DNA of 47,620 bases, taken from Clostridia bacterium. GTDB taxonomy: Bacteria > Bacillota > Clostridia > Lachnospirales > Lachnospiraceae. The notes under the pieces are model-generated. The model worked only from the letters and a program-made list of their open reading frames with translations. It did no database searches and was not told the DNA's origin. Shown here piece after piece: positions 33,977 to 42,070 of the stretch. The stretch covers positions 1 to 47,620 of the forward strand of contig CAJTIM010000029.1 in assembly GCA_910576325.1 (NCBI GenBank), written 5' to 3'. Position numbers and translations under genes: made by a program. Within the stretch, counting starts at the first letter, position 1; every line of letters begins with the position of its first letter.

Positions 33977-35164
33977 ATGAAAAGGAAACTGTTGGCGCTT
34001 GTACTGGTTCTGTGTATGGCGGCAGGACTTTGTGCATGTAAAGGTGCCAAGAAGAATGAAGGGACGGAGCAGATGGAAGAAGAAAGCCAGGAGGAGGCAA
34101 AGCCCCTTGGCAATCAGATCTATGTAATGACCGCAGCCCCGGATCATGGCTGGACGGGCCAGGGAGCGGCTTACGCGGCGGCCTTTGTGGACGAAATCAA
34201 TCTTGGCATCCACGGCGACTATGCCGCCACCCATTATATTGCGGATAACGGCGAGGCGCAGAATGAGCAGGTACAGGAGATTTTAGCCAATAACGATGCG
34301 GCAGGCGTGATGTTCTGGGGATGCGACGAGTCGGCCAAGGAAGGGCAGCAGGCTTTGATTGACGCCGGAATACCCTGGATTTCCTATGACAGAATTGTAG
34401 AAGGAACCATGAATCAGGCTATTTTGAATTATTCCGGTGACAACTGGCAGTCAGGTGCAGCAGCAGCCTATTACTTGGTAACTCACGGTATGGATCCGGA
34501 GAGTACGCTGGTTCAGTTTTCCGGTGATGCTTCTACCGTATCCCAGAGGCGGACGGAGGGCTTTCGAAAGTTCCTCCTCGGCCAGGAGCATTATTATGAT
34601 GCGGAGGGAGACAAAACCTATACCATAGAGGATGTGAATCAGGGGAAGGCATGGACCCAAGAGGAAGTTGACAAGCTGTGCACGGAGAACTATTTTGAGT
34701 ATAACTGCGAGTGGTCCAACGAGAAGGCAAAAGGCTATATTGAGAGCAATCTGTCTTCCTGGATTGAGGCTTCCAAGTCTACGGACAATACCATGTTTGT
34801 ATTTTCTATGGATGATGAAATGTCTTTGGCTTTTTTGGAGCTTTTAAGCGGCGATGCCATTGATGAGGATGTTAAGGGAGAGCTGGAGGCTCTGACCGTC
34901 TATATGTCCGCGGTGGGCGGAATGGAGGAGATGTATGCGGTTCTTCGCGGGGATGATGAAGAACTGAGCGCTGCGGCAAATACGTATTTTGAGGGACTGA
35001 TGTCCGTGTATTACAATCCCGTTATGACCCAGACCGCTATTCGGAAGCTGCTGGATTATCTGGACGGGACTTGGGATTATGTTCTTGGAGCCGAGGATTA
35101 TGAGCCGGTATTTATTGTGGATTCCGGGAATGTGAATCAGTATGAGGGCTTTTTGGGCAGGTAG
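33977..35164 (+). CDS. Sugar-binding lipoprotein, galactose/MglB-like
   Basis: The product is 395 residues. A lipoprotein signal (LLALVLVLCMAAGLCAC) is followed by an acidic linker and a type I periplasmic-binding fold (QIYVMTAAPDHGWTGQGAAYAAAF, AAGVMFWGCDES, GIPWISYDRIVEG, VQFSGDASTVSQRRTEGFRKFL). GWTGQG and YDRIVEG are the sugar-site landmarks. No ABC ATPase or permease adjoins it, so it either partners with a transporter encoded elsewhere or acts as a sugar sensor. Confidence 0.85.
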   Translation: MKRKLLALVLVLCMAAGLCACKGAKKNEGTEQMEEESQEEAKPLGNQIYVMTAAPDHGWTGQGAAYAAAFVDEINLGIHGDYAATHYIADNGEAQNEQVQEILANNDAAGVMFWGCDESAKEGQQALIDAGIPWISYDRIVEGTMNQAILNYSGDNWQSGAAAAYYLVTHGMDPESTLVQFSGDASTVSQRRTEGFRKFLLGQEHYYDAEGDKTYTIEDVNQGKAWTQEEVDKLCTENYFEYNCEWSNEKAKGYIESNLSSWIEASKSTDNTMFVFSMDDEMSLAFLELLSGDAIDEDVKGELEALTVYMSAVGGMEEMYAVLRGDDEELSAAANTYFEGLMSVYYNPVMTQTAIRKLLDYLDGTWDYVLGAEDYEPVFIVDSGNVNQYEGFLGR

Positions 35165-35264
35165 ATCAGAGGGCTTTGATTTTTCGGCGCAAATATTAAG
35201 TCTGGATTTTGATTTTTTGAGAAGCCTGGTCTGCATTTGCGGTAAAATATTTTTGAAAAGAAAA

Positions 35265-35311
35265 TTGACAAACATACCGATGGTATGTTAATATACATAC
35301 TAACGGTATGT
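35265..35311 (+). promoter_or_regulatory. TetR promoter with two operators
   Basis: TTGACA (35265-35270) is followed after about 18 bases by TAATAT (35289-35294). Operator 1, ACATACC-GAT-GGTATGT (35272-35288), fills the spacer; operator 2, ACATACT-AAC-GGTATGT (35295-35311), lies just after. Binding would block RNA polymerase, giving autorepression. Confidence 0.8.
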
Positions 35312-35374
35312 TTGACAGACAACCGCTCGAAAGACATTGTTTTGTCAAAAGCAGACGGGGGAGGTACATGTATC

Positions 35375-36028
35375 ATGGCGCGCAACAAAAACCCGGAAGA
35401 AACCATAAATCGGATTCTGGATACGGCATATCGTTTATTTCTGGAGAAGGGCTATGAGCAGACCTCCATTCAGGATATAATCAATCATCTGGGAGGCTTA
35501 AGCAAGGGAGCCATATACCATCATTTTAAGTCCAAGGAGGATATCCTGGAAGCGGTCACGAACCGGATAACAGAGCAATCCAACCGGATGCTTGCCGGGA
35601 TTCGGGATCGAAGGGACTTAAACGGAAGGGAAAAGTTAAGGGCGATCTTTCAGGAATCCATTAACCGGCCGGTGCAGGATGAGATTTTTGCGATGGCTCC
35701 CAATTTTCAGAACAATGCCAAGCTTATGTTCAGTATGGTGAATGATACCGTGAAGCAGGTAGCGCCTGACTATATTCTCCCGATTATAGAGGAAGGAATT
35801 GCTGACGGAACCATTGTCACCGATTACCCGGCACAGCTTGCGGAGCTGATTATTTTTGTGGCGAATATCTGGATGAATCCGATGAATTTTGGAGACACCA
35901 AGGAGGAATCCTTCGGCAAATTTATGGTATTTCAGCAGATGCTTCGGGGCTTTGGGCTGGATATTGTGGATGAGCAGATGCTTGAGCGGCTGCAGGAGCT
36001 TACGGACATCTATCTGAAGAAAAAGTAG
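35375..36028 (+). CDS. TetR-family repressor
   Basis: The product is 217 residues. The N-terminal helix-turn-helix is standard (INRILDTAYRLFLEKGYEQTSIQDIINHLGGLSKGAIYHHFKSKEDIL). The helical ligand-binding part is unlike any specific subgroup that can be named. ATG 35375 follows GGGGGAGG; the frame from 35285 overlaps the operators. The MFS exporter 575 bases downstream, in the same orientation and preceded by a related operator, is its likely second target. Confidence 0.9.
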   Translation: MARNKNPEETINRILDTAYRLFLEKGYEQTSIQDIINHLGGLSKGAIYHHFKSKEDILEAVTNRITEQSNRMLAGIRDRRDLNGREKLRAIFQESINRPVQDEIFAMAPNFQNNAKLMFSMVNDTVKQVAPDYILPIIEEGIADGTIVTDYPAQLAELIIFVANIWMNPMNFGDTKEESFGKFMVFQQMLRGFGLDIVDEQMLERLQELTDIYLKKK

Positions 36029-36164
36029 GAAATGAGTTACCCGTAGAGCCTGGATTGCTGTAATTAGGCTTGCCGCTGGAAGAATGGCGGCACTTAGCAG
36101 AGCCGCAGTCATCCAAGAATAGTGATTGAAAGGCTGTTTTATGACAGCTCTTTCTTTTAGATTT

Positions 36165-36189
36165 ATACATACCAACGTCCGGTATGTAT
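36165..36189 (+). promoter_or_regulatory. Third TetR-type operator upstream of the MFS gene
   Basis: ATACATACC-AACGTCC-GGTATGTAT repeats the half-sites of the two tetR operators but with a 7-base rather than 3-base centre. It lies 137 bases after the tetR stop. Confidence 0.6.
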
Positions 36190-36264
36190 AAGAGGCAATA
36201 TACATCATGCATGTTGATAAAATCCGAGAAGTATCAAAAAAACAGAACTTGCCGTTGTCGTTAG

Positions 36265-36600
36265 TACGGGACATGTAAATGTAGGAAAACTTATGAATCT
36301 ATATCAGTTGGAATAAAAAAGATTAAGCGGTCCGCTTACCTGAGGTCCGCAGAAGGAATCTTTGCAAGCATCCTGGCGACAGTCAATAATTACTATGGAA
36401 AAATTGCGGCTGCTCTGCTAAGCTATCCTATAGTGCGAAAAGCAGTTCTTGGAGTAAAACTTCGCTTAACGACCAATCTAATCGCCATTTCTCCCCAATA
36501 TTTGTTGGGAGTTATAGGAACTATGTGTACGCTGTTTGCAGCTGCCGGCGTTCTGATATACTGCCTGCCTGCAAATGGAATCGAAAATATGGAGGTTTAA
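36265..36600 (+). pseudogene. Truncated frame encoding a hydrophobic C-terminal remnant
   Basis: The frame is open for about 111 codons after a TAG at 36262 and ends at TAA 36598-36600, 3 bases before the MFS start. Protein-like segments are RSAEGIFASILATVNNYYGK, YPIVRKAVLGVKLRLTTN and a hydrophobic helix (YLLGVIGTMCTLFAAAGVLIY). There is no ATG near its beginning. In another frame just upstream, ELAVVVSTGHVNVGKLMNLY also looks coding, suggesting frameshifted decay of an older gene. The family is not recognised. Confidence 0.4.
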
Positions 36601-36603
36601 ATC

Positions 36604-37848
36604 ATGAAACAGAGATTATTTTCCAGAGACTTTATCCTGGTAGTCATCGGACAGATTATTTCCCTCTTTGGAAATGCAACCATCCGCTTTGCGCTGCCCC
36701 TCTATCTTCTCAATCAGACCGGCTCCTCGGCCCTCTACGGAACCGTGATGGCCTGCGCCTTTATTCCGACGATTCTGCTGTCTCCCATTGGCGGCATCGT
36801 GGCGGATCGGGTTAATAAGCGAAATATTATGGTGATTCTCGACTTTTTCACGGCGGCCGTAATCCTTGGCTTTTCCTTTTTGATGGGAAATGTGAATCTG
36901 GTAGTGCTTTTAACCGTGACGATGATGCTGCTCTACGGAATTGCCGGTGCCTATCAGCCTTCCGTTCAGGCCAGTATTCCGGCCCTGGTAGATCCGGAGC
37001 ATTTCATGGAGGCCAATTCTATCATCAACACCATCAGCTCCTTTGCCAATCTCATCGGACCGGTGCTGGGAGGTATGCTTTACAGCGCCTATGGTCTGAA
37101 AATGGTGCTGATGCTCTGCATGACGTGCTTTTTCCTGTCGGCGGTGATGGAGATTTTTATTCGGATTCCATTTGTCAGGCAGTCTTTTGGAGGTGGGATT
37201 TTGAAAATGGTAAAGGAAGATTTTCGCGAGAGCTTTCATTTTATCCGAAAGGAAAAGCCTCAGATTGGGAGAGTGACGCTAGTGGTCTGTGAGATCAATC
37301 TATTTTTATCAGCCATGATCATTGTAGCGGTACCGTATCTGGTTACGGAGGTGCTGGAACTCGGCACGGAAAATACGGCCAATACCCTCTACAGCTTTTC
37401 GCAGGGAGCATTGGCAGCAGGCGGTCTGACAGGCGGTATTCTGGCCGGAGTTCTGGGGAAAAAGCTGTCCATACATAAGGCAGGGAGCTTGATTGCGTTG
37501 GCAGCCGCAGCAGTATTTCCTATGGGAATCGCGTTGGCTCTGGATCTCTTTGCTATGGGAAGCTATCTGGTGATTACCGGCTGCTGCTTTGTGATTATGG
37601 TGCTTTCCACCATGTTTTCCGTGCAGATGATATCCTTTGTCCAGGCAGAGACGCCGGGGCACCTTATCGGAAAAGTCATCGCGGTGATTCTCACCATCGC
37701 TATGTGCGCGCAGCCGCTGGGAAATGCCCTGTATGGGGTGTTGTTTGAGCTTTGTCAGGGCTTTGAATTTGCGGTGATTCTGTTTGCCGGGGGAATTTCT
37801 CTGGTGATTGCGCTCGCAGCAGGGCGGCGGTTCCGGGAGCTGGTTTGA
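36604..37848 (+). CDS. Major facilitator superfamily exporter
   Basis: The product is 414 residues with about twelve transmembrane helices. The first-loop motif is seen as GGIVADRVNKRNIM, and RDFILVVIGQIISLFGNATIRFALPLYLL is typical of macrolide-efflux-like (MefA-related) MFS proteins of Firmicutes. The substrate cannot be inferred. TetR lies upstream with matching operators, so drug- or metabolite-induced export is likely. ATG 36604 has GGAGG upstream. Confidence 0.9.
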   Translation: MKQRLFSRDFILVVIGQIISLFGNATIRFALPLYLLNQTGSSALYGTVMACAFIPTILLSPIGGIVADRVNKRNIMVILDFFTAAVILGFSFLMGNVNLVVLLTVTMMLLYGIAGAYQPSVQASIPALVDPEHFMEANSIINTISSFANLIGPVLGGMLYSAYGLKMVLMLCMTCFFLSAVMEIFIRIPFVRQSFGGGILKMVKEDFRESFHFIRKEKPQIGRVTLVVCEINLFLSAMIIVAVPYLVTEVLELGTENTANTLYSFSQGALAAGGLTGGILAGVLGKKLSIHKAGSLIALAAAAVFPMGIALALDLFAMGSYLVITGCCFVIMVLSTMFSVQMISFVQAETPGHLIGKVIAVILTIAMCAQPLGNALYGVLFELCQGFEFAVILFAGGISLVIALAAGRRFRELV

Positions 37849-37910
37849 GGATTTGTGAGAGCGGAAATAATATTAATGTATGGAGAAGGAGCGGAATGTG
37901 AAAAATAATT

Positions 37911-37939
37911 TTGCAGGCATTGTTTTTCTGTGGTAAAAT
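37911..37939 (+). promoter_or_regulatory. Possible promoter before the decayed winged-helix gene
   Basis: TTGCAG (37911-37916), a 17-base spacer, TAAAAT (37934-37939). Confidence 0.4.
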
Positions 37940-38018
37940 TTGCCCGGCGGCATGCAACACAATCTGCTTGGGAAAAGGAGAGAAAGCGTTTTTTAAATAA
38001 GTTTTTCCTGGAAAATGA

Positions 38019-38375
38019 CAACAGAGTAAGTCTGAACAAAGGTTAGCTGATAAAACAGATGAAAAGGCTGAAATGGAAACTGGCGCAAAGACTAGCGTAA
38101 TCACTAGCACAAAGACTAGCGTAATGACTAGCGCAATCACTAGCGCAATGTCCGGCCTGAAAAGCGAGAAAGAAATATTACGGAAATGAACGGATACGGA
38201 GCGCAGAATCATAGAACAAATCAAAGCGAATCCTTTTATTACACAGAAGGAATTGGCTGCGGCAACAGGAATCTCCCACGCCGGAGTCCGTTATGCAATG
38301 AAGGGGCTGAAAGAGATGGGGCAGGTAATTCGGATTGGAACAAACAGAATCGGAAAATGGCAGTTAAAAGATTAG
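38019..38375 (+). pseudogene. Decayed C-terminal winged-helix fragment (AAA_4/RecG-like ATP-binding family tail)
   Basis: A single frame, broken by TGA at 38187-38189, encodes first a Ser/Thr/Ala-rich stretch made by a 12-bp tandem repeat, then after the stop a clear winged helix: RRIIEQIKANPFITQKELAA, GISHAGVRYAMKGLKEMGQVI, RIGTNRIGKWQL. The latter resembles the C-terminal DNA-binding tail of AAA_4 (divergent AAA, COG2865) regulators. The ATPase part is absent, so this is the remnant of a deleted gene. Confidence 0.7.
38079..38150 (+). repeat. Six tandem 12-bp repeats
   Basis: Units of ACTAGCGYAAWS: ACTGGCGCAAAG, ACTAGCGTAATC, ACTAGCACAAAG, ACTAGCGTAATG, ACTAGCGCAATC, ACTAGCGCAATG. Each unit encodes four residues (T-S-x-x) in the decayed gene's frame. 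Confidence 0.92.
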
Positions 38376-38385
38376 GAGAGCAGCA

Positions 38386-38673
38386 ATGAATCAAAAGGTT
38401 TATGAATATGAGTCCCTTATCTACCCGGCCGGAGACACAGGAGGAGCTTATGTGCTCTTTCCCTATGACATCCGTGCGGAATTTGGCAGAGGCCGGGTGA
38501 AGGTGCATGTCACCTTTGACGGAGAACCCTATGACGGCAGCATCGTAAACATGGGCGTGAAAAATGAGGACGGAAGCATCTGCTACCTCATCGGAATCCG
38601 CAGGGACATCCGCACCAAAATCAAGAAGCAGCCGGGGGAGCGTGTGCATGTAAGGTGCGCTCAAAGAGAATAG
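38386..38673 (+). CDS. DUF1905 family protein
   Basis: The product is 95 residues, a single DUF1905 beta-barrel domain (YVLFPYDIRAEFGRGRVKV, FDGEPYDGSIVNMG, CYLIGIRRDIRTKI, KQPGERVHV). The function is unknown; the domain often occurs with DUF1801-type or similar small proteins. RBS AGGAGAG is upstream. The gene is convergent with the DUF2284 gene, 42 bases apart. Confidence 0.85.
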   Translation: MNQKVYEYESLIYPAGDTGGAYVLFPYDIRAEFGRGRVKVHVTFDGEPYDGSIVNMGVKNEDGSICYLIGIRRDIRTKIKKQPGERVHVRCAQRE

Positions 38674-38715
38674 TTTGTTCACCCTGCGCAAAATATCGTA
38701 AGAGCAGAACACGAA

Positions 38716-39258
38716 TTATGCGGTACGCTCGTCAAAGCAGTACATGCTGAAAAAAGCCGTAATTCCGGGAGCGCAGTCGTAATCCATATGGCAGCGCTCG
38801 GTCATATCCTTTACAAAAATACAGTAGGCGGACATGCAGGAGTACTGAAGCTTTGGAAAATGGCAGGGCTTCCCTTGCGTAACAGCACAGGGATTGCAAA
38901 GACTGCAGCCGCTTGCACCGATCATCAGCCCCGGTTCTCCTGCGGTATCAATCAACTGACGGGTCAGTTGGTTGTGCTGTGCCTTTGCAGGCTTTATCTG
39001 CGCATTGTCTAAGGGATCATCAATATCCCACATGGTCTGCATCACAAGGGCCTGCCGCCAGTGTAAGACCTTTTCACGCATCTGCTCCACTGTGCCGCAG
39101 TCCGGGGGACAGGCATAGTTGACGCCGTATTTTCCGCATAGATTTTCTTCGCAGAGAGTGCGGAAGTTGGGGACAAATACAAGTTCCTGCGTGTTGATAA
39201 CGGCTGCGTCCGCAAAGCCGAGATCAAGGGCCAGTTTGATGAGATCAGTTCCGTTCAT
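38716..39258 (-). CDS. DUF2284 predicted metal-binding protein
   Basis: The product is about 180 residues, with many Cys in DUF2284 arrangement: CEENLCGKYGVNYACPPDCG near residue 35-55, GCSLCNPCAVTQGKPCHFP in the middle, CMSAYCIFV after it. These suggest iron-sulfur or zinc binding, and members are often encoded in corrinoid- or methyl-metabolism contexts, but the activity is unknown. The start is taken at the internal Met at 39258 (GAAAGAAGG upstream); a longer frame begins at 39306. Confidence 0.85.
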   Translation of the reverse strand: MNGTDLIKLALDLGFADAAVINTQELVFVPNFRTLCEENLCGKYGVNYACPPDCGTVEQMREKVLHWRQALVMQTMWDIDDPLDNAQIKPAKAQHNQLTRQLIDTAGEPGLMIGASGCSLCNPCAVTQGKPCHFPKLQYSCMSAYCIFVKDMTERCHMDYDCAPGITAFFSMYCFDERTA

Positions 39259-39406
39259 AAAGCTTTTTGTACCTTCTTTCCTTTTTATTGATAGTATCAA
39301 TGTCATAATGCAGTATGCCGTAAGATTTCCAACCGTGTCCCATTATATCATTAAGGACGTTTGGAGAGAGCCGGGGCCGTTTTACCGGGTGCTGCCGTGA
39401 GGTGTT

Positions 39407-40336
39407 TTACTTTGGGTTTATCAGTTCTTCAATCAACTCCTGATTCGCCTGCTTCCAGGAGAACACAAACCCAATCTCTCTGGACGCAATAGGAAATGGC
39501 GCCGGCAGCTCCAGGAGAGTTCCCGCCTTCAAATCCTCCTCCACAAACTCACGAATCACACAGGCGATTCCCAGGCCGATTTTTGCAAAATCAATCAGGA
39601 GATCCATAGAAGTAGCCTCCAGAATATTTTCCGGGAAAAGCTGCTGTTCTTTGAAGTACTGATCCAGATATTGTCTTGTCAGGTTATCCTTATCGAGCAT
39701 CATCAGAATCCCGGATTTCAGCAAGAGGGCGGAGTTGGAAGCGAGAAGTCCGGAAACATCGGAAGGACTTTCCTGCTTGTTTTGTTCCAGAAACAGAAGC
39801 AGATGGTCCAGATATTCCCGGGAGGCCACAAAGATATCCTGGATCTGACGGACCGGATAAAACTTCATGCCGTGCAGATGTTCCGGCCTGCCCGTAAGCC
39901 CCAGATCCAGCTCTTCATGCTCCAGCATCTGAAGGGTATGGTTGGTGGACTGGCAGGCAATGGTTACTTGTATATGGGGATGAAGCTTAACAAAGTCCGT
40001 AAGATAGGGCAGGAGCACGTATTTACAGAGGGTGGAGCTGACTCCGATACGCAGATGTCCCATTCCAAGCTCCCGGCGCAGGCGAAGCTGATGTTCACCG
40101 GCTTCTAAGGTCCGGAAGGCGGATTTTACATGGGAAAAGAGAAGCTCGCCTTCCTCCGTAAGCTGTACGCCTCGGGAGCTGCGGACGAAGAGAGCGGTGT
40201 CAAGGGACTGCTCCAGCTTTTTGATGGACTGGCTGATGGCAGGCTGACTGATAAACAGCTCGTTGGCTGCCTTGGAGATATTTCCGGCTAAGGCTGTGGC
40301 GTAGAAAATGCGGTAGAAGGACAAGTTTTGGTTCAT
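39407..40336 (-). CDS. LysR-family transcriptional regulator
   Basis: The product is 309 residues. An N-terminal winged helix (FYRIFYATALAGNISKAANELFISQPAISQSIKKLE) is followed by a type II periplasmic-fold effector domain (MGHLRIGVSSTLCKYVLLPYL, LDLGLTGRP, GLGIACVIREF). It is transcribed divergently from the nitroreductase gene across a 228-base gap, the classic arrangement of a LysR regulator and its target. Confidence 0.93.
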   Translation of the reverse strand: MNQNLSFYRIFYATALAGNISKAANELFISQPAISQSIKKLEQSLDTALFVRSSRGVQLTEEGELLFSHVKSAFRTLEAGEHQLRLRRELGMGHLRIGVSSTLCKYVLLPYLTDFVKLHPHIQVTIACQSTNHTLQMLEHEELDLGLTGRPEHLHGMKFYPVRQIQDIFVASREYLDHLLLFLEQNKQESPSDVSGLLASNSALLLKSGILMMLDKDNLTRQYLDQYFKEQQLFPENILEATSMDLLIDFAKIGLGIACVIREFVEEDLKAGTLLELPAPFPIASREIGFVFSWKQANQELIEELINPK

Positions 40337-40564
40337 GGGCGAGTCTCCCTTTTTGATGTAAGGTGTGTGCTGCGCGGCGCTTATCTGGTATAAGATAAAG
40401 TTATGGTAATGGGGGTATATGGTACGGTTAAATTATAGCATGAAAGCTTTTGCGGTTCAAGAGATCATTCAAGAGACCCGGAAGTGGAATTATTTGACAA
40501 GATATTTATTTTGCTATAGACTTAAAAATAATTGTAATGAAATGATTTGGGAGGATTTTTCAGT

Positions 40565-41089
40565 ATGGAATTGTTGGAAGTAATGCAGAAAAGACGCAGC
40601 GTGAGAACTTATACGGGGGAGGCTGTTTCGGAAGAAGATGTAACCTGTATTTTACAGGCGGGACTGCTGTCGGCTTCCGGAAAGGCTATTCGGCCCTGGG
40701 AATTTATTGTGGTGCGGAATAAGGAAACTTTAAAAAGCATGTCCCGGTGCCGGGTTGCGGGATCTCAGATGCTGGAGGCGGCGGATTGTGCGGTTGTTGT
40801 CCTTGGAGATGAGGAGAAATCCGATGTGTGGGTGGAGGATTGCTCTGTGGCGATGGCGAATATGCATTTGATGGCGGACAGCTTGGGAGTAGGAAGCTGT
40901 TGGATTCAGGGCAGGCTTCGGGAAGCGCCGGGAGGGCGGACGACGGAAGCGTATTTGAGGGAGTTGTTGGAATTTCCGGAGAATTATCGGTTGGAGGCTA
41001 TTCTTTCCCTGGGGATGCCGCAGAATCATCCGGGGGCTTATGAGTTGGGGGACTTGTTGGAGGGGAAGGTGCATCGGGAGAGATTTTAA
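40565..41089 (+). CDS. Nitroreductase-family flavoprotein
   Basis: The product is about 174 residues, binding FMN and expected to use NAD(P)H. The FMN-site segments are MQKRRSVRTYTGEAV, LLSASGKAIRPWEFIVV and LGVGSCWIQGRLRE, with a C-terminal LGMPQNHPG. The short length matches the smaller nitroreductase-like group whose physiological substrates are unknown. ATG 40565 follows GGGAGG; the frame from 40547 lacks support. Palindrome E starts about 15 bases after the stop. Confidence 0.9.
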   Translation: MELLEVMQKRRSVRTYTGEAVSEEDVTCILQAGLLSASGKAIRPWEFIVVRNKETLKSMSRCRVAGSQMLEAADCAVVVLGDEEKSDVWVEDCSVAMANMHLMADSLGVGSCWIQGRLREAPGGRTTEAYLRELLEFPENYRLEAILSLGMPQNHPGAYELGDLLEGKVHRERF

Positions 41090-41104
41090 GCGGGGAGGTT
41101 GTGA

Positions 41105-41318
41105 GGCTGACGCAAAATAAGCCCTCCGGCATTTCCGTATCCTGTGATCGGACGGTTCGCGTACACTCTGTCTGCTTTTGTCGTACTAACGGGATGGATT
41201 TTGACAGGCTTTGCCTGTTGGAAGTTTTGGACGTTAGTTCGCCAATATCAGACAGAGCGTTTGCGAACAGCCGAACAGCGGATACAGGAAATGCCGGAGG
41301 GCTTATTTTGCGTCAGCC
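41105..41318. repeat. Giant palindrome, copy E (214 bp)
   Basis: GGCTGACGCAAAATAAGCCC (left) pairs with the complement ending CGTCAGCC (41318). Core left ATTTCCGTATCCTGTG; core right GCGGATACAGGAAAT. The apex shares with copy D the small hairpin ACAGGC-TTT-GCCTGT and a T-rich tail, not the terminator of B and C. Confidence 0.94.
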
Positions 41319-41444
41319 ACGGTAGGTTGTTGAAGAGCAAGAATGGTTATTTTTATAAGGCTTTTGGGATGTGTCTTTGTTTCCGGAAGTCTTTTTAGGA
41401 GCTGTATTTTTGGGGGATGCTCGGGAGTTTGTGATAGAAAAAGC

Positions 41445-41500
41445 TTGACGATGGTATGATTTCGTACTATACTGCTGGTTATGATGGTATGAAATCGTAC
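41445..41500 (+). promoter_or_regulatory. MarR-MATE promoter with two operators
   Basis: TTGACG (41445-41450), a 17-base spacer, TATACT (41468-41473). GTATGATTTCGTAC (41454-41467) exactly fills the end of the spacer; GTATGAAATCGTAC (41487-41500) lies 33 bases further, about three helical turns. Confidence 0.85.
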
Positions 41501-41548
41501 TAGGGCGGTCTTGGTTCGGAGGGATGATTGATTTTTTGGAGGTGTAAA

Positions 41549-42001
41549 ATGAAAGCTTGTAGTTCAAGGGATATGAAGCGTTTTAATCATTTGCTTGGGG
41601 AGATTGAGGCGGTTTATCATGAGATGGCCTTAAAGTTCGGGCAGTCTGATAGTGTTATGAATATTCTTTATACGATTTGTGATTATGGGGATAGCTGTCC
41701 TTTGCAGGAAATATGCAGGCGATCGGGGATTAGTAAGCAGACGATCAATTCTGCGCTTCGCAAATTGGAAAGGGAGGGAATTGTCTATTCGGAGCAGGCA
41801 GGAGTGAAGGGGAAGAATGTCTGCCTTACGGAAAAGGGGAAAGAGCTGGCGGGAGATACGGCTGTTCGGGTGATTGAGGCTGAGAACGGAATACTTGCGT
41901 CCTGGCCGGAGGAGGACGTGAAGAGGTATCTGGAGCTTACGGAGAGGTTTTTGGTTGGGATTAAGGAGAAGGCGAAGGAAATAAACACTGGTTCTCTTTG
42001 A
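41549..42001 (+). CDS. MarR-family repressor
   Basis: The product is about 150 residues with the MarR winged helix: NILYTICDYGDSCPLQEICRRSGISKQTINSALRKLEREGIV, then the wing SEQAGVKGKNVCLTEKGKELA. It likely binds the two near-identical 14-bp sites in its own promoter and is released by a substrate of the MATE pump encoded 69 bases downstream. ATG 41549 has GGAGG 7 bases upstream. Confidence 0.93.
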   Translation: MKACSSRDMKRFNHLLGEIEAVYHEMALKFGQSDSVMNILYTICDYGDSCPLQEICRRSGISKQTINSALRKLEREGIVYSEQAGVKGKNVCLTEKGKELAGDTAVRVIEAENGILASWPEEDVKRYLELTERFLVGIKEKAKEINTGSL

Positions 42002-42070
42002 AAGCACAGGGGTTTCAGTTGTGCGGACAATGGGGCAGGCGGTGATGGAGGTTAGGAAGCGGAATAGGTT

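Noticed and set aside
38079..38150. Tandem repeats considered as a CRISPR array
   Set aside because: Units are only 12 bp, contiguous, without spacers.
38163..38185. AATATTACGGAAATGAACGG, similar to the right arm of repeat R1
   Set aside because: It lies within the decayed winged-helix frame and lacks the other half of the element.
42055..42068. GGAAGCGGAATAGG before the MATE start, resembling the right arm of the RBS-proximal repeat
   Set aside because: No left arm or inverted pair is present, so it may be chance similarity.
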